Assembly: GCA_900239685.1 (NCBI GenBank)
Contig: OENT01000246.1
Coordinates: forward strand, 88,353 to 152,352
Reading direction: 5' to 3'
From: Rotaria macrura
Taxonomy: Eukaryota; Rotifera; Eurotatoria; Philodinida; Philodinidae
DNA: 64,000 bases
Shown: piece after piece, positions 23,576 through 35,970 of the stretch
How the letters are laid out: each line of letters begins with the position of its first letter
Position numbering within the stretch: position 1 is the first letter of the stretch
Program-made: the position numbers and the translations under genes
Notes under the pieces: model-generated
Database searches by the model: none
The model's input: the letters and a program-made list of their open reading frames with translations, nothing else
What the model was told of the DNA's origin: nothing

Positions 23576-25483
23576 ATGATAATATTTGTCATCTTCGTTT
23601 GTAGTCAATTTTTTTGTGCACACAGTATTTATGCTGATGAACATGTAATTATTCATACAACGTATGGTGACGTATTAGGTTATCAAACGAGTTTAGCTCG
23701 CATCTTCTATGGAATCCCATTTGCACAACCACCGATTGGTTCGCTGAGGTAATTGTTTCTATTAAAAATTCTTCATAGCTTATTTTTTTACAGCGAATCT
23801 GTCTTTTCTACTCAGATGGCAACCTCCAGTTCCTGTCGTGAAGTGGTATCCGAATGTGATCAATGCAACACAACCAAGGTCTGCTTGTTCTCAACCAACA
23901 AACACGATTAAGTCTAATTTCATTACAAATACTGTAAAGATTTTTAAGAACATATTCGATCATATGAGTTATTGCTTTGTCTAAACAGCCAACTCTTTCA
24001 TATTAGATATCTGAAGATTGTCTGTATTTGAATATATTCACACCGATTCCAACTGATTCATTGCCGACAAAACTTCTTCCTGTAATGATCTTTATTCATG
24101 GTGGTGATTTTCAATTTACTGATGCTTCACAACCCGTATTCGAATCTGAACATCTCGTTAATACAACGAACGTGATAGTAGCGTTGATTCAATATCGACT
24201 GGGTGAGAACATACTCTTTATTGTCGAGCGATGTAAATATACAAGAACATGAAAACAAATTTATAGGTGTACTTGGTTTCTTCGCAACTGGAAGCGGCCC
24301 TAATGATATCAAAGGTAACTATGGTATACTCGATCAACGTTTAGCTATTGCTTGGATAAAAGCTAATATTGATGTATTTGGAGGAGATCCGAATGAGGTT
24401 CGATTATCAGTGGAGATTCGATATAGTGCTATTGTGTAATAAGTCTTCATCTAGATTACATTGTTCGGTCAAAGTGCTGGTGCTCAGTCTACTGCTCTGC
24501 ATTATGTTACAAGTGAGATGCAACCCTTCTTTCAACGAGCTATCATTCAAAGTTCACCGATGACAATACCATTTCGGTAAGTACCATAAGAGCATCACAT
24601 GATAATAGAAATTGTGAGATACTTTTCGATATGATTTAGAACATATTTGGAGTATGTCACACCAGTGACTCTTCTTGCAGAAAAACTCAATTGTACTATG
24701 GGCAATGTGACATGCTTTCGAACACGTTCAACATATGAGATCATTAATGCTCAAAACGCTGTGAATAAGATGCTGACTTCATTGGATATACTTTTCTATT
24801 TCGAACCATGGACACCCGTTATTGACAACGTTATTGTTCATGATCCACTTATAGATGCCATCCGTAATGTATCCTTTCCACTAAAGCCACTTATGATCGG
24901 TACAGTCACAGATGAAGCTCTTGACTTCGTTTACGGTACATGGCAAAAACCATTAACATCTAGCGAATACATAGCAGCAGGATTAGCTATCTTCCGAGAA
25001 AACACACACAAGGTTCTCAAGCGATATCCACCGGATGGTACTGATGATCAACGAACATTGTTGTCCCGTGTTGCCACACAATGGGTATTCGCTTGTTCAA
25101 CTCGAGTGTTTGCTCGCAATGCTGCATCGTTTTATTATGTATTCGGTTATCCATTTGATACACTTGAATGGAAAAATTCATTAGGATGCAGTAATCATGC
25201 TTGTCATGGTGATGAGATACCATTTGTTTTTGAATCACATTGGAACAATTTTACTGATACCGGTCGACAACTATCTCAAAGTATGGCAACATATTGGACT
25301 AATTTTGCAAAGAATGATAATCCTAATCAACCTGCGCGAGTTCCATTAGCATGGCCACGCATAGAGACTGGAAACGATACTTATATATTCTTCCAAAATC
25401 CCCTTCAAATCGGTCAAAACTATTTGAAAAGTGACTGCGATTTCTGGGATGACATTGGTTATAAAAAATTCTTTGTTACATGA
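23576..25483 (+). CDS. Secreted type-B carboxylesterase, 6 exons, 527 aa
   Basis: Exons: 23576-23748, 23816-23933, 24007-24202, 24267-24397, 24455-24576 and 24640-25483. All introns are 57-73 bp GT...AG and phases agree to give 527 residues. The ATG at 23576 opens a signal peptide (MIIFVIFVCSQFFCAHS). Family motifs are complete: YGIPFAQPPIGSLR, SEDCLYLNIFTP, oxyanion-hole HGG at ~128-130, nucleophile elbow GQSAGA with Ser213, acidic Glu339 (TVTDEALDF) and catalytic His436 (CHGDEIPFVF). Length and motif order match the cholinesterase/carboxylesterase family, which hydrolyses carboxylic esters outside the cell or in the secretory pathway. Several N-glycosylation sites occur. There is no C-terminal membrane anchor or ER-retention signal (it ends KKFFVT). 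Nothing marks it as a true acetylcholinesterase; substrate unknown. Confidence 0.93.
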
Positions 25484-26025
25484 ATCCATATATGTAACTG
25501 TTGGCATTAAACAAGGACTAATTGCTGTCAATGCAACGATTTCAAATGTTAGATTGAGTTATTTTGTGCAACATTTTCTATGACAAAAACATGTTTGAAA
25601 ATATCTTCAATTACGATAGTCACAGCAGTTTATTCTGAGTGTTTATGTTCAGTTGCAATAAGCCATGAAGAATAATATAGCGTTCCTGTTCACATTATTC
25701 AACAAGCAGTAAACTTGTGCACGAGGATAGCATTCATGTCATACACAAAAAATAGCTTGGATTCTAATAGGTAGAATAAGATAGATTCTTTCAGAAGTCA
25801 TCTTTTTAAAATGAAGCTAGTAGTGACATTCAACTTATATAAGTCTGAAAATAATGGTTACTTCTAACAAACTAAGTATAGGAAAGTTCTTTGGCTTGAC
25901 TGACTATGGCAGACATGGTTAAATAGGGCTCTTGATCTTATTTTCTTAAAAAAATAAAATTTAACACATGGCAATGACTTTTTACTTATCGAAACAAGTT
26001 TAGTTGGTTGCATCTGTTGAGTCAA
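25484..26025. other. Intergenic, 3' UTRs of convergent genes
   Basis: AT-rich sequence between the esterase stop and the end of the broken RING-like gene. No other structure is seen. Confidence 0.5.
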
Positions 26026-27560
26026 CTATGCTTGAATCACTTGTTTTAATGCATAAGTTTGCGTGGCAGCAGTCACTTCTGTTCGATAAATAGGACAAAC
26101 ATGAGTTGTCTGCAGATATGCGTTAATAGCTTCCATTTCAAACATATGTCCACACGGGGCTGTCAATGCACAATTATCAACAATGTCAAGTGTACTTGGA
26201 CAAGTGAATCAACCGTTGTTGAGTACCGACCCTGGTGATTTCTTAAATGGCTTTTCTATTATTAGTGCTGATTCATGGTCGGGGATACAGATAATTTCAT
26301 CATGAACTGTTGAATGCTGCGCCTGTTGAAGTAACACAGATAGACTCTGTATTTGTAGAGGATTCATAATCATACGTTTCACTTGAATGTGAAATAAGTG
26401 TTGCTTTTACAATGAACTGACTAGTACAAGTATCGAAAGGATCATGAGGTTCATTAACGAAGACGCAGAAACGCATCGACTACTCTGTATTGATGAAAAG
26501 TCAAACATTTTCATAAACTAATTAACCATGGGTTATCGAACAATCGGTTAATCGATGTCTGTAGCCTTTCAAAGTATGAACAGTAAGAATTCAGTGAATC
26601 GTTTCTAAATTTTCGGAGGAAAGATTTATTTTTGCAGCCAGTATACATAGAACTTTTATGCAAAATTCTGAACGATTTACATCTTGATCAAGATCAGTTT
26701 AAAATGCATTCGGTACGACAAAACTCAGCAAGGCTTGTGTGATAAAATTAGGAAATGCTCGATCTGATGCATCCATGATCCAAGCCAAATGAATGGTTGC
26801 CATTGCTTTTAATATCCTTACGTTATCTTGGGAAATCTGTTGCTAGTGTTGACATTTTTGAAAGTAAAACGGTGGTTGACACAGAAAAGACAAAATATCA
26901 ATAGCACCATGGGACTTTCACCAAATCAGAATGTGCAAATCTTCTGGTGAATATGAAATTTTCAGTTTTAGTACTACTTCGGATAAGATTTCACTTGAAC
27001 AAGTCAAAATAGCTATTCGTACATATAATTAGGCTACATATAGTCTCTATTTTTGTTCATTCTCTTTCGATAATTTGCTCTCATTCTTTGAAATTCATTG
27101 TATCATCCCACGATTTCGTTAATTCTATTTTCACTTTTAGATAATTAGCAAATAATATGGTTAACTTTTCTTGCTCATTTGCGTTTTTCCTTTCAGAAAC
27201 TTGTGATAAATTGCTCATTGGCGTTACTAATGACATCAAATTTCGAAACTTCATTACCTCGAATGCATCGCTCACAATTGCTTTTAGTTGTTTCTTTGAG
27301 ATGCCGTAAAAGTTCAAGAATTGTTTTTGTAAAACATTGCAATCGAATTTCGCCTTGAGAAAGAAAATTTTTAAAAACTTGCATGACATGAGTTGGTACA
27401 CGTAGATATGATGGAATGATAAAATTACCAATAGTAGCACATCCATCTAGACGAGCAAAAAGACTATGTTCACATAGAAATTCCCCAATGATTCTCTCGA
27501 GTTGTAGATATTTCTCGGATACAACATCGATACAGGGAACATTTGGATGAGCACTGCATT
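26026..27560 (-). pseudogene. Broken RING/U-box-like E3 ligase gene
   Basis: Coding-like blocks read on the minus strand, but stops and frame changes separate them. The last block (26202-26026) encodes CPSTLDIVDNCALTAPCGHM, then FEMEAINAYL and VCPIYRTEV. This resembles a C-terminal RING/U-box with an expected Cys replaced by Tyr (CPIY), and a stop sits three codons before its first Cys. Upstream blocks include ATIHLAWIMDASDRAFPNFI (about 26.8 kb) and FLCEHSLFARLDGCATIGNF with PSYLRVPTHVMQVFKNFLSQ (about 27.3-27.5 kb). Several positions would need splicing or repair to make one protein, so I read it as a decayed host gene. A ubiquitin-ligase role for the intact relative is an inference from the finger alone; I could not name the parent family. 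Confidence 0.55.
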
Positions 27561-29039
27561 AAATCGCTTTTGCTCGTGTCGTTCTTCAACACCCACTGAA
27601 GATTATGGTGATGCAACAAAGAAAACAGTTTGACATTGTTGTTGAAATATCCACGTGAGAAATATTTTCAGTAAAAGTTGAAAGACTTTGAAATCAACAA
27701 GTGATAGAAATAGGTCATATCAGTACTCAATGGTGGAAAACGTTTTACATAACACAGAGGATCTGGGTGTGCATGAAAATCCACTAGAAGGCCTCACCAA
27801 CTCTGATACGTAAGTTTGTTCGAGAAATAATTGGTTATAGAGATGAGTTATATTTTTATTTTAGCGTTGATTAAAGATTTTTCGACATTTTGTCTTTCTA
27901 TATTATGCTACGTAGTAGATTTTTCTCAATAATCACCATATGCATACGTACTTGGGCTACATACTACAATGTTCTTTTACTTCCAATATGAATTTTAGCC
28001 TTTGAGAGTTTGAGTGTATTAAGGAAGACCGAGTGGAAAAATGTGATCATCATCATTGCCTTTAAATCATGTGTTCTATTTGCAGCACTTGAAGAAAAAA
28101 GTAAGATGCTCTTGATTCCTATTTATGAGATGGAAAATTCTAAACAAAGAGTAATGTGTATTTGACACTACTGCATCGATGATGATATCTTATTTGCACA
28201 CATGGTGAATGGTTATTTTTTCTACAATAACAGACAGAAGAAAAAAAATCTTTTTTTCTTTCTCCATTTGCAGTGGTGTTGCAATTGAGTAATGCAAGCT
28301 GTTAGTATTCTGTATGACAAGCAAAAAACAGAAGGCTCACGTGTGTCTTTTTCGACATTGATGATAAGAAACAACGATGTATGTTACGTTTATTTTCATG
28401 ACTGAAGATGGGATTGAAATGCCGGAGGTATGTAATACTGCCAATATCTCATGCACGTCGTACACTTAATCTCTGTAAGCTTTTATGTTTATTCATCATT
28501 TCTTGATAACTCTTAATAAAAAGAAATTCAAAAAAAAATAAGAAAGAACTAAAATATATATTTCCTGCCAATTATAACTCGTAATCCTATATTTAGCAGA
28601 TTACAATAATGAGTAGCTTAAAAAAAGAGCAATGCTATTATACGTATTGTATATTTTGTCAATATTCATGAGAAAAATCTTCAGAGTTAGGCTGAGTTGT
28701 TCATCAGAGCTCCAATATTAGTTAGTAAGAAGACACAGTTCTCAGATGTCCGACTTGAATAAACTGCCATCTTCTTCTTGAAGGATAAGACTAAAATTGA
28801 TTCACACCGTAGATTTACTCGTGTTGTAGATTGCTTCTCTTCTACACGAATGAAGGGAGAATCGATAACGGCACTTTCTTTGCCAGAAAAGTTTGATTTA
28901 ACAAATGAAGGTAGAAAAAGAAACGAAGAAATCAAAGTGACATTGATTTTATTTTACTATCTTACATTTCAGCAAATCAATCAAGTAGTATCGATTTAAT
29001 TTATATTCATTCCACAGAAAGACAACGATAAAGTCAGCA
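27561..29039. other. Intergenic gap, no supported gene
   Basis: Some faint coding-like patches around 27.6-27.8 kb (-) may be further debris of the broken RING-like gene. The rest, including frames at 28687-28999, shows nothing recognisable. The right edge holds a T-rich stretch ending in CAG just before 29020, which could be the acceptor of a 5' UTR intron of the F-box gene. Confidence 0.45.
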
Positions 29040-30812
29040 ATGCAATTGGAATCGTTGTGCAACGAATTGTTACTTAATGTGTACACGTTTCTCTCAATCA
29101 ATGATCTCTTTCGAGCATTTCATGATCTCAATATTCGGTTCAATTCTCTTCTCTACTCGCATGTCGAAACCAATGGTCATCTTGATTTTCGATCAATGTC
29201 AAAACGAATTTTTGACATTGTTCATCAACAATATGTTCCATCAATCCTCGATCGGATCATTTCACTTCATCTTTCAGACGATGGTGATACTCCACAACAA
29301 ATTCATCTTTTTCTTTCGCATAGCCTTGCTCTAGATCAATTCGTTCGATTGCAATCGCTATCATTGTTCAATATGTATTCACCAGATACAATGGTACAGA
29401 TGATTGATGATCTTCGTCATCTTCCCAATCTTCGTCATCTTCGTTTGATTGAATGTTACGTGGGAGAGAGTCGAATAAGATTTAAGAAGATGATTAACAT
29501 CATTTGGAGTTTACCAAAACTGAATCGATGTCATCTTGGTATTTTTTTCCACAAATATGGACGATCGTTTCCTCTATTAGAAAGTATATCATCGTCTCTT
29601 GAATGTTTGTTTATTGCAAAGTATCATTTCTTTTTAAATGAGTTGGATAACTTGTTTCAACATACACCTCAACTTCGATATTTTCATGTGGATTCGATTG
29701 ACAGTTCTTTCGATCAACTACTATCATCTCCTATTCCATTGATGAAGACATTGAAAATAACTGTCGTAGATTGGTTACATCCATTGATGAATCTTTTGAA
29801 AAACATGTCGAATTTACTCTATTTGAAATTTGAGACGTCATCCATGGATTTGAATGGATATCGATGGGAACAGATCATTAATGATTATTTACCACAGCTG
29901 AAAAGTTTTCAAATGAAAATGAAAACGCAAATCGAGAATATCACAGAACCAGAACAACAGATCAAGAACTTGATCGATTCATTTCAAAGCTTCTTCTGGA
30001 TTAATAAGCATCGTTGGTTTGTTCGATGTCATTTCGAATCTGTATATCAGTCAAACATTATTTGGCTCTATACATTACCCTATGCTTTCGATGAGTTTAG
30101 TATGACGATTGTTAACAGTCAAATCACGAGGTCGACATGTCCTCCACTAGACAATTTTCATTCCTACGATCACGTGAATAAATTTAAGTACGAATCTTCA
30201 ATAGCTCGAGAACGTACATTGTTTCACCTAAAATTTCCCAATATTCGTCATCTTGTACTCGAACTCTATCCAAATGATCAGTTTTGGTCTTTCATACCTA
30301 CACTTGATCAGTTAATTACACTTGAAATCTTTCTGCACGACGATAATGATGATACTAATCAATGTTCGTTGCAATATTTAGTCAATCGAGCACCTCGACT
30401 CTATTTGTTGAAATTTCGTTCATGGTCAATTTTACCAAGTTTTCTTGTTGAAACTAACAATCATTCTATTCGTCGACTTGACTTCAGCGGAACTAATCGA
30501 TCGTATCGAGAGTTGTGGTTTGATCACGACGAGTGTCTTCGATTCTGTGATTCAAAACTAGGAATGAAATGTGAGGTACTATTTATGCGAGTTAAACATC
30601 GACAAAGTATTATTACTCTTGTTAATCGAATGACGAATCTTCGAGCGTTCAATTTCCAATGTCAAGATAATCAATTGGATGTAACCGATGGTTTATCATC
30701 ATCATCGATAGACGATGAACTTGTCGCATGGTTTGAACATCGACTACCATCAACGTGGACCATTGCAAGAAATCCACGAAGATATCACTGTATTCAAATG
30801 TGGATCTTTTAA
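29040..30812 (+). CDS. F-box / leucine-rich protein, 590 aa, single exon
   Basis: An uninterrupted frame of 590 codons starts at the first ATG. Residues ~2-45 (LESLCNELLLNVYTFLSIND, then LFRAFHDLNIRFNSLL) form an F-box: helical, with Leu/Phe at the Skp1-contact positions. The rest is a chain of imperfect leucine-rich units (LRHLPNLRHLRLIECYV, LPQLKSFQMKM, NIRHLVLELYP, RLYLLKFRSW). By family knowledge such proteins recruit substrates to SCF ubiquitin ligases. Bdelloid genomes carry large families of this architecture, often intronless, which fits here. The substrate is not predictable. No signal peptide or membrane segment is present. The gene stands alone on the plus strand between unrelated genes. 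Confidence 0.85.
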   Translation: MQLESLCNELLLNVYTFLSINDLFRAFHDLNIRFNSLLYSHVETNGHLDFRSMSKRIFDIVHQQYVPSILDRIISLHLSDDGDTPQQIHLFLSHSLALDQFVRLQSLSLFNMYSPDTMVQMIDDLRHLPNLRHLRLIECYVGESRIRFKKMINIIWSLPKLNRCHLGIFFHKYGRSFPLLESISSSLECLFIAKYHFFLNELDNLFQHTPQLRYFHVDSIDSSFDQLLSSPIPLMKTLKITVVDWLHPLMNLLKNMSNLLYLKFETSSMDLNGYRWEQIINDYLPQLKSFQMKMKTQIENITEPEQQIKNLIDSFQSFFWINKHRWFVRCHFESVYQSNIIWLYTLPYAFDEFSMTIVNSQITRSTCPPLDNFHSYDHVNKFKYESSIARERTLFHLKFPNIRHLVLELYPNDQFWSFIPTLDQLITLEIFLHDDNDDTNQCSLQYLVNRAPRLYLLKFRSWSILPSFLVETNNHSIRRLDFSGTNRSYRELWFDHDECLRFCDSKLGMKCEVLFMRVKHRQSIITLVNRMTNLRAFNFQCQDNQLDVTDGLSSSSIDDELVAWFEHRLPSTWTIARNPRRYHCIQMWIF

Positions 30813-32591
30813 TCACAAAAAAAATCTATTCATACTTGTCTCAAAAGAGGCGACAATAGAATGAAATCATATTTTTCATTTTTTTCCTAGTATTATTTTT
30901 CATGTTGTATTGTCAAATGATTTCTAGTTTCATCTTTTATTGGTTTTGAAAAAAATTTTGACACGCTATTTTCACGACTACTCCGACAGGCAACATTCTT
31001 TTTTGTTAGTTTTTATTTGGTTGAATAGCCAAAAAGAACCACTCCACAATAATTCTTTTTGATATTTTTTCCATTCATTTCCGCAAGAAATATGCAGAAC
31101 AGAATTCTAAAAATTCAACGTAAAAAAACCAATGACACATTTTCAAGGCTTCGCTTTTCGTTTTCTTCTGATTGTCTATATCAATACTTGCTGAAATTAT
31201 TTTCAATGAGCGTTTTTCATGGCGAGCGCCAGTTTTCAGTACCTTCCTTAATTTTCCAATGAATTATAAGGGTGATCGATTTTCCCTCAATTCTAAAGTT
31301 TTCGAAAATTTTTGAGTCTTTTCATCGAAGTTTCCAAACGTTTCTCTTTTTTCTGATTCCAACATTGTACGTGCGACGTGACATTAATCTCTGATTGTTT
31401 CCACGGATAGTAGAGGTCAATGTCGTAAATGTAATCTTGTAATGTAATCTATTTGTGATTTCAAATTTCTTCATGCGCTATCAAATCATACCAAAACTGA
31501 GAAAAAAATTCTGTCTGACGGAGTGGTACTGAAAATGACGACTTGCCAAGTTTTTCTGCAAACCACTGTATTTATATAGAATAGGCCAAAGTTACCTGTT
31601 TTATCATTACAATCCAAATGAGTCAGTTGGTATTCAATGTGTACACTCGTATACTAGTCACTTTAGTTATATCTGTTCTGTCGTCCTGTCACGTATTTTA
31701 CCTTGTGTATTATCTTTCTTTCATTGCTCTGATGTACGTAATAAGCCATCTATTTTTCATCTTCTTTTTCTATCAGCTGATATATGTACATACTAGATAT
31801 TTCTACGCGAATGGATATAAAATAAGAAAGACCAAAATAACATTGGTGTTAATTCAAGCTGACTAATCTAATTTAACAATATAAATAGTTATGCGCACAA
31901 TAAAAATATGCATAATTGGAATATATGATAGGACAATATTTTTCTCGTTCATAAAATACTTCAAACAAAGTATCGCAATTGAAAGCAATAACTTTAAGAG
32001 TTGTATTTAGAAAAAGCATCACGAAATTGTAAAATATTCATCTATAGACATCATGAGGACCTTTTACATGATATAAACCAATAGTACTGAAACTTCATAT
32101 ACCAATTTAAATACGTTGAGAGGTGATCTCGTAAAAAGGAAATTTCACGAAATTGATTATTCTATGTATTATTGTCTAGTACTCAATATTCTGCATCTTA
32201 AGAACTTATGAGAAATAAAAGCAACGAGACTGTCATTCTTTTGCCAAACAGTTTTTGAGAGAAGATGTGCATTTAAGTTTTACTTTAGATAATTAGTTCA
32301 ATTCAGTGCTGATGAAATCACATTCATTGAGCATACGAAGTAAATATCGAAAAACTTTAGTACTATCAAGACCGTCAGCTATGTCTTTGAGAACAATGCA
32401 GAAATTCAATCAATGCATATCGTAAGATTTAGTTGTTAAGCAAATCAAATATCTGTCATAGAAGTTGTAATAAGATCATTTTACACTCGTAGACTATTAA
32501 AAAATTATTCGCATTAAGTCGATTAGAAAAGGAATATGAAGAATGTTGATTCCTAATTAGAAGTTATCATATTGCAACAATAGATCAAATT
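30813..32591. other. Intergenic gap, no supported gene
   Basis: AT-rich. Hydrophobic short frames such as 31618-31866 (+) look like translations of T-rich DNA, without start context or splice partners. The region holds the 3' ends of two convergent genes. Confidence 0.5.
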
Positions 32592-34037
32592 TTAAATATC
32601 CATCTCCGTACAACCAATGCTTGCTTCTACTTGTGTAATAGAATTATAATACGATGTCATGTTAGTTTGCTCTTCTTTTGAAAGAAACAATTTCAATGAA
32701 CTCAACAATGATTCTTTTGAATGCAGTACGTTCTCTAAATAAATAACTGTATACTGTTTTTCGTGTTGTTCTTCATCGATAATCATAGTTTCATAAATAT
32801 TTCTAACAATGAACAATGTTCGCGGCAGTATTAAAACTTCAGATTCATTTTCATATTCTGATATACATGGTCAATGAAACTTGCTAATGGGGCCTAAATT
32901 AATAGCTTGATCACATGGTTGAGGAAAATGATAATGTATTAAAATACTGATTTTATTGTTAGACGATAACGGTGATTGACTGAAAGATTCTGCTACCTTA
33001 GGATCGATTGATGCTGAGGAGAATGCATTTGTTCGTATAAAACTTCCTTTATTATTTAACGCCCAACGGTATGATCGTAAATCATCGTTTGTCATTATTA
33101 GACCATGATAACATTGTCCTTGGAAATATCGATATTTTAATTCTTTCAGTTTTAAAAACAAAGGCCATTTCAATGGAGCCATGTCATTACTCAAGGCATG
33201 ATAGAATAGTGTTTCAAGTGAATAAAGTGTCAACAATGGTTCAACATTTCCATCATGAGAATAATTTTGTAGTAAATCACAACATCTTTCATATTGACGA
33301 TGATCTTTCAATACTACAGTATCGAGAATTTTACTAATTTTATTGACACGATATGAACGAGCAACTAAACATCCAACTAAATTTTCAAAATCGTTAAGTT
33401 CATTACCATCATAATGCTTTACACCCATACCAGCTATATGTCGTGCCAATTTCGATTGAAGTAAGCTCTTACCTTTGCCAAGATAATGAATTTCTTTATA
33501 TATTTCATCTTCGGTTTGATATAATTTGACCCATTTCGAAGGTACTATTGGTTCATCATCATCATTATTATTATTATTATTATTATCCTTCGATAGTTTC
33601 GATAGGGAAGAGACAATAGAAAATATTTCTTGATTCTTATGATTTCCTTGTTCACCATTATCACAAAATCGATTTATATTCATTGGTCGATGAAATAATT
33701 GTCGCATTTCATCGGTTTTTGGTGCTTCATAAGCCGTTAGACCATAACGATTTCTTTGTGATCGATTACAACCACGTTCGTGTAATAAAATACGAACAAT
33801 ATCTGTATGACCATAGAATGAAGCTGCATGAAGTGGAGTACTTCCATTTGGTTGTAATCGATTTAAATCTTTATATGAAATAGTAGGTAACATAGATTGA
33901 ACAGTTTCTAGATCACTATCACGACAAGCAAAATAAAATGAACTTGCTTGTCCCTGATGAGGATAACGAATTATTCGTTCAGTATGTTGCGATTCTTTAT
34001 TAATATCATTATCCATGATAATATTTGTCTGATTCAT
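32592..34037 (-). CDS. Ankyrin-repeat ADP-ribosyltransferase-like gene, apparently interrupted
   Basis: The start at 34037 (MNQTNIIMDNDINKE) opens a cytosolic protein without a signal peptide. Residues ~30-105 contain ankyrin units (STPLHAASFYGHTDIVRILL). A low-complexity linker with an eight-Asn run follows. From about residue 165 there is a WVKLYQTEDEIYKEI segment, then an arginine-specific mono-ADP-ribosyltransferase (ART) fold: LKLKELKYRYFQGQCYHGL, TNAFSSAS and a C-terminal part with an acidic motif. Such enzymes transfer ADP-ribose from NAD+ to protein arginines, and ART families are expanded in bdelloids. The usual Arg in the first motif is not obvious here (His instead), and the reading is interrupted once within the ART region, so activity is doubtful. 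It may be a decaying copy or need an unusual decoding event. The neighbouring 36-kb gene is on the same strand, but no link is evident. Confidence 0.7.
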
Positions 34038-35970
34038 CGATGAAGCGACTGTATAGGTGTGCCTCTAGATAAATAAGCAAAACAAGTAATCGTAAAGTAA
34101 AGTTCGTAATTATAATTAGGTGTATACATGACGTAAAAGCATGACAAAGAATTATTATACAAAGTCCAACTTACGAGTCATAGACAGTGAGTGAATATGA
34201 ATACGAATAATATTTACTAAAATAGTTTTCAAGCTAATCGTACACTTTATTCGATGAATTGCATTAAATTTAGCTAAGTCAAAAGTTCAACAGAACATGT
34301 TCGTTACTCTCTAGAAACATTTAAGTCAATTTAGTACCACTTTCGAACTTTTCTTGGCCAAATTCGTATTGACTCTTTCTTTAATTGCTTTTAGTATAGA
34401 ATTTCATGGTTAGCAAAATGGTGATATTGTCTATAAGACTCATATAACAACAACTCGTGTATCATCTCAACATATTCAATTTTCTACTCCACCCTGCTTA
34501 ACGAGTAGTTGATGTATTTGAATTCTTCATCTGATTATTATTGATTTTTTTCTTTCTTTAACGATGACGAGTTCGATATACAGAATAGATTTATTTAAAA
34601 TAAACTGCTGGCAGTAAAACTTGTACGCTTTGAATTCACCAGTTTTTTTGCTGTTCAAATAGTTTGGTTCGACATCGAGTTAAACTCTGTATCGAATAGT
34701 ATTCATGTAAACTTGATACATTGAATTAGATGTGTCTTTACCAAGAGATGTATTTTAACGATTAGCAGAAAAATGATGCTCATGTATTCGAATTCAAATT
34801 CATGATTATTTTCGAAGGCAAACGTGAATTTGATTGAAGTCCTCCTACTTAGTTGATGACATTCGAATCATTTCATTCTGAGCATGTCACGTGTAGTATC
34901 TGGTTTACGATGTAACTCTATGGTTGATAGCTCTCCCATCTTAATTTTAGAATTGATCTATCGATCCAGGTTCAGATCTGCTCTAATTCATCCTTGCAAG
35001 TTCTCCGCTTGAAATTGAAATGTTACTATTATAAACGTGATACATCGGAAATATCAACCGTAAATTAAACCCTTATGCCTTATAATTCATTCTTTTTGTG
35101 TGATTTAATGGAATATTGAATACGTCTTCCTATTTCTTTATCTTCAATGGTGGCAGGAGTATTTTTTAGCTTAATAACAGAATGGAAAAATTTATAGGAA
35201 AGATTTCTATTTTATTGGTGTATGAGGGAAGGTCAGCTAAAAGTGTTAAAACTTCCGAAAAAGTAAATTTCCTTATCCCAAAGAAGTTTATCAACTATCA
35301 ATAAGATCCTTTCCAAAGCAAATCCACTCATAAGAAGGAAATTTTGAGAATTACCAAGCAAATACGGAAATTTCACGAAATTTCTCTTGCTTTTTAGAGT
35401 GGAATCTTCTTCTTCTCATAGAATGCATATAGAAACGCTCAAAGTATGGTCATATGGAAATTTCCTTAATTGTCGAGTCATGTGTGCTCGAGATTTCTTA
35501 AGTCGTCCAAAATTGACTGTCCCAGAAGTCTAAATAAACCACAACTGAACGCCATAAAGTAGATTATTCCGAATTGATACGGTCTGAATGTTTAAGAGAT
35601 AATCATTTTTTCTATTACGTTGGTTCTCCTTTTTGACAGTAATGCCTTGAGATATTGGTGGAAAAAGTGTTGTATCACTTCAACTATCATTCATCTTTGA
35701 AATGTAAACATCTCGATCTAATATAACAACATATTTTCCTTAGTGAGCGTGGATGTCATCTGGTGATGCGCACATACAACCTAAACCAATTCCCATCGAA
35801 CTGTTTCTTGATGAGTTATGTCTCATGAAGAGTAATATTTAATAAGCTGCTTTGATGTTTTATTCTTGTAATGAATCGAAAAAACAATTACAATATATTA
35901 GCACTGAGCTAACTAGCACACTGTGGATCTCTGGTTATAGTTAAGTTCGGCAGAAATTTTTCGAAAACAT
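34038..35970. other. Intergenic gap, no supported gene
   Basis: AT-rich, no exon chain recognised. It contains the promoter side of the ankyrin-ART gene and the 3' side of the 36-kb gene, both read leftwards. Nothing else is seen. Confidence 0.5.

Noticed and set aside
31618-31866. Hydrophobic 82-codon frame
   Set aside because: Typical translation of T-rich intergenic DNA; no start context, splice sites or similarity.
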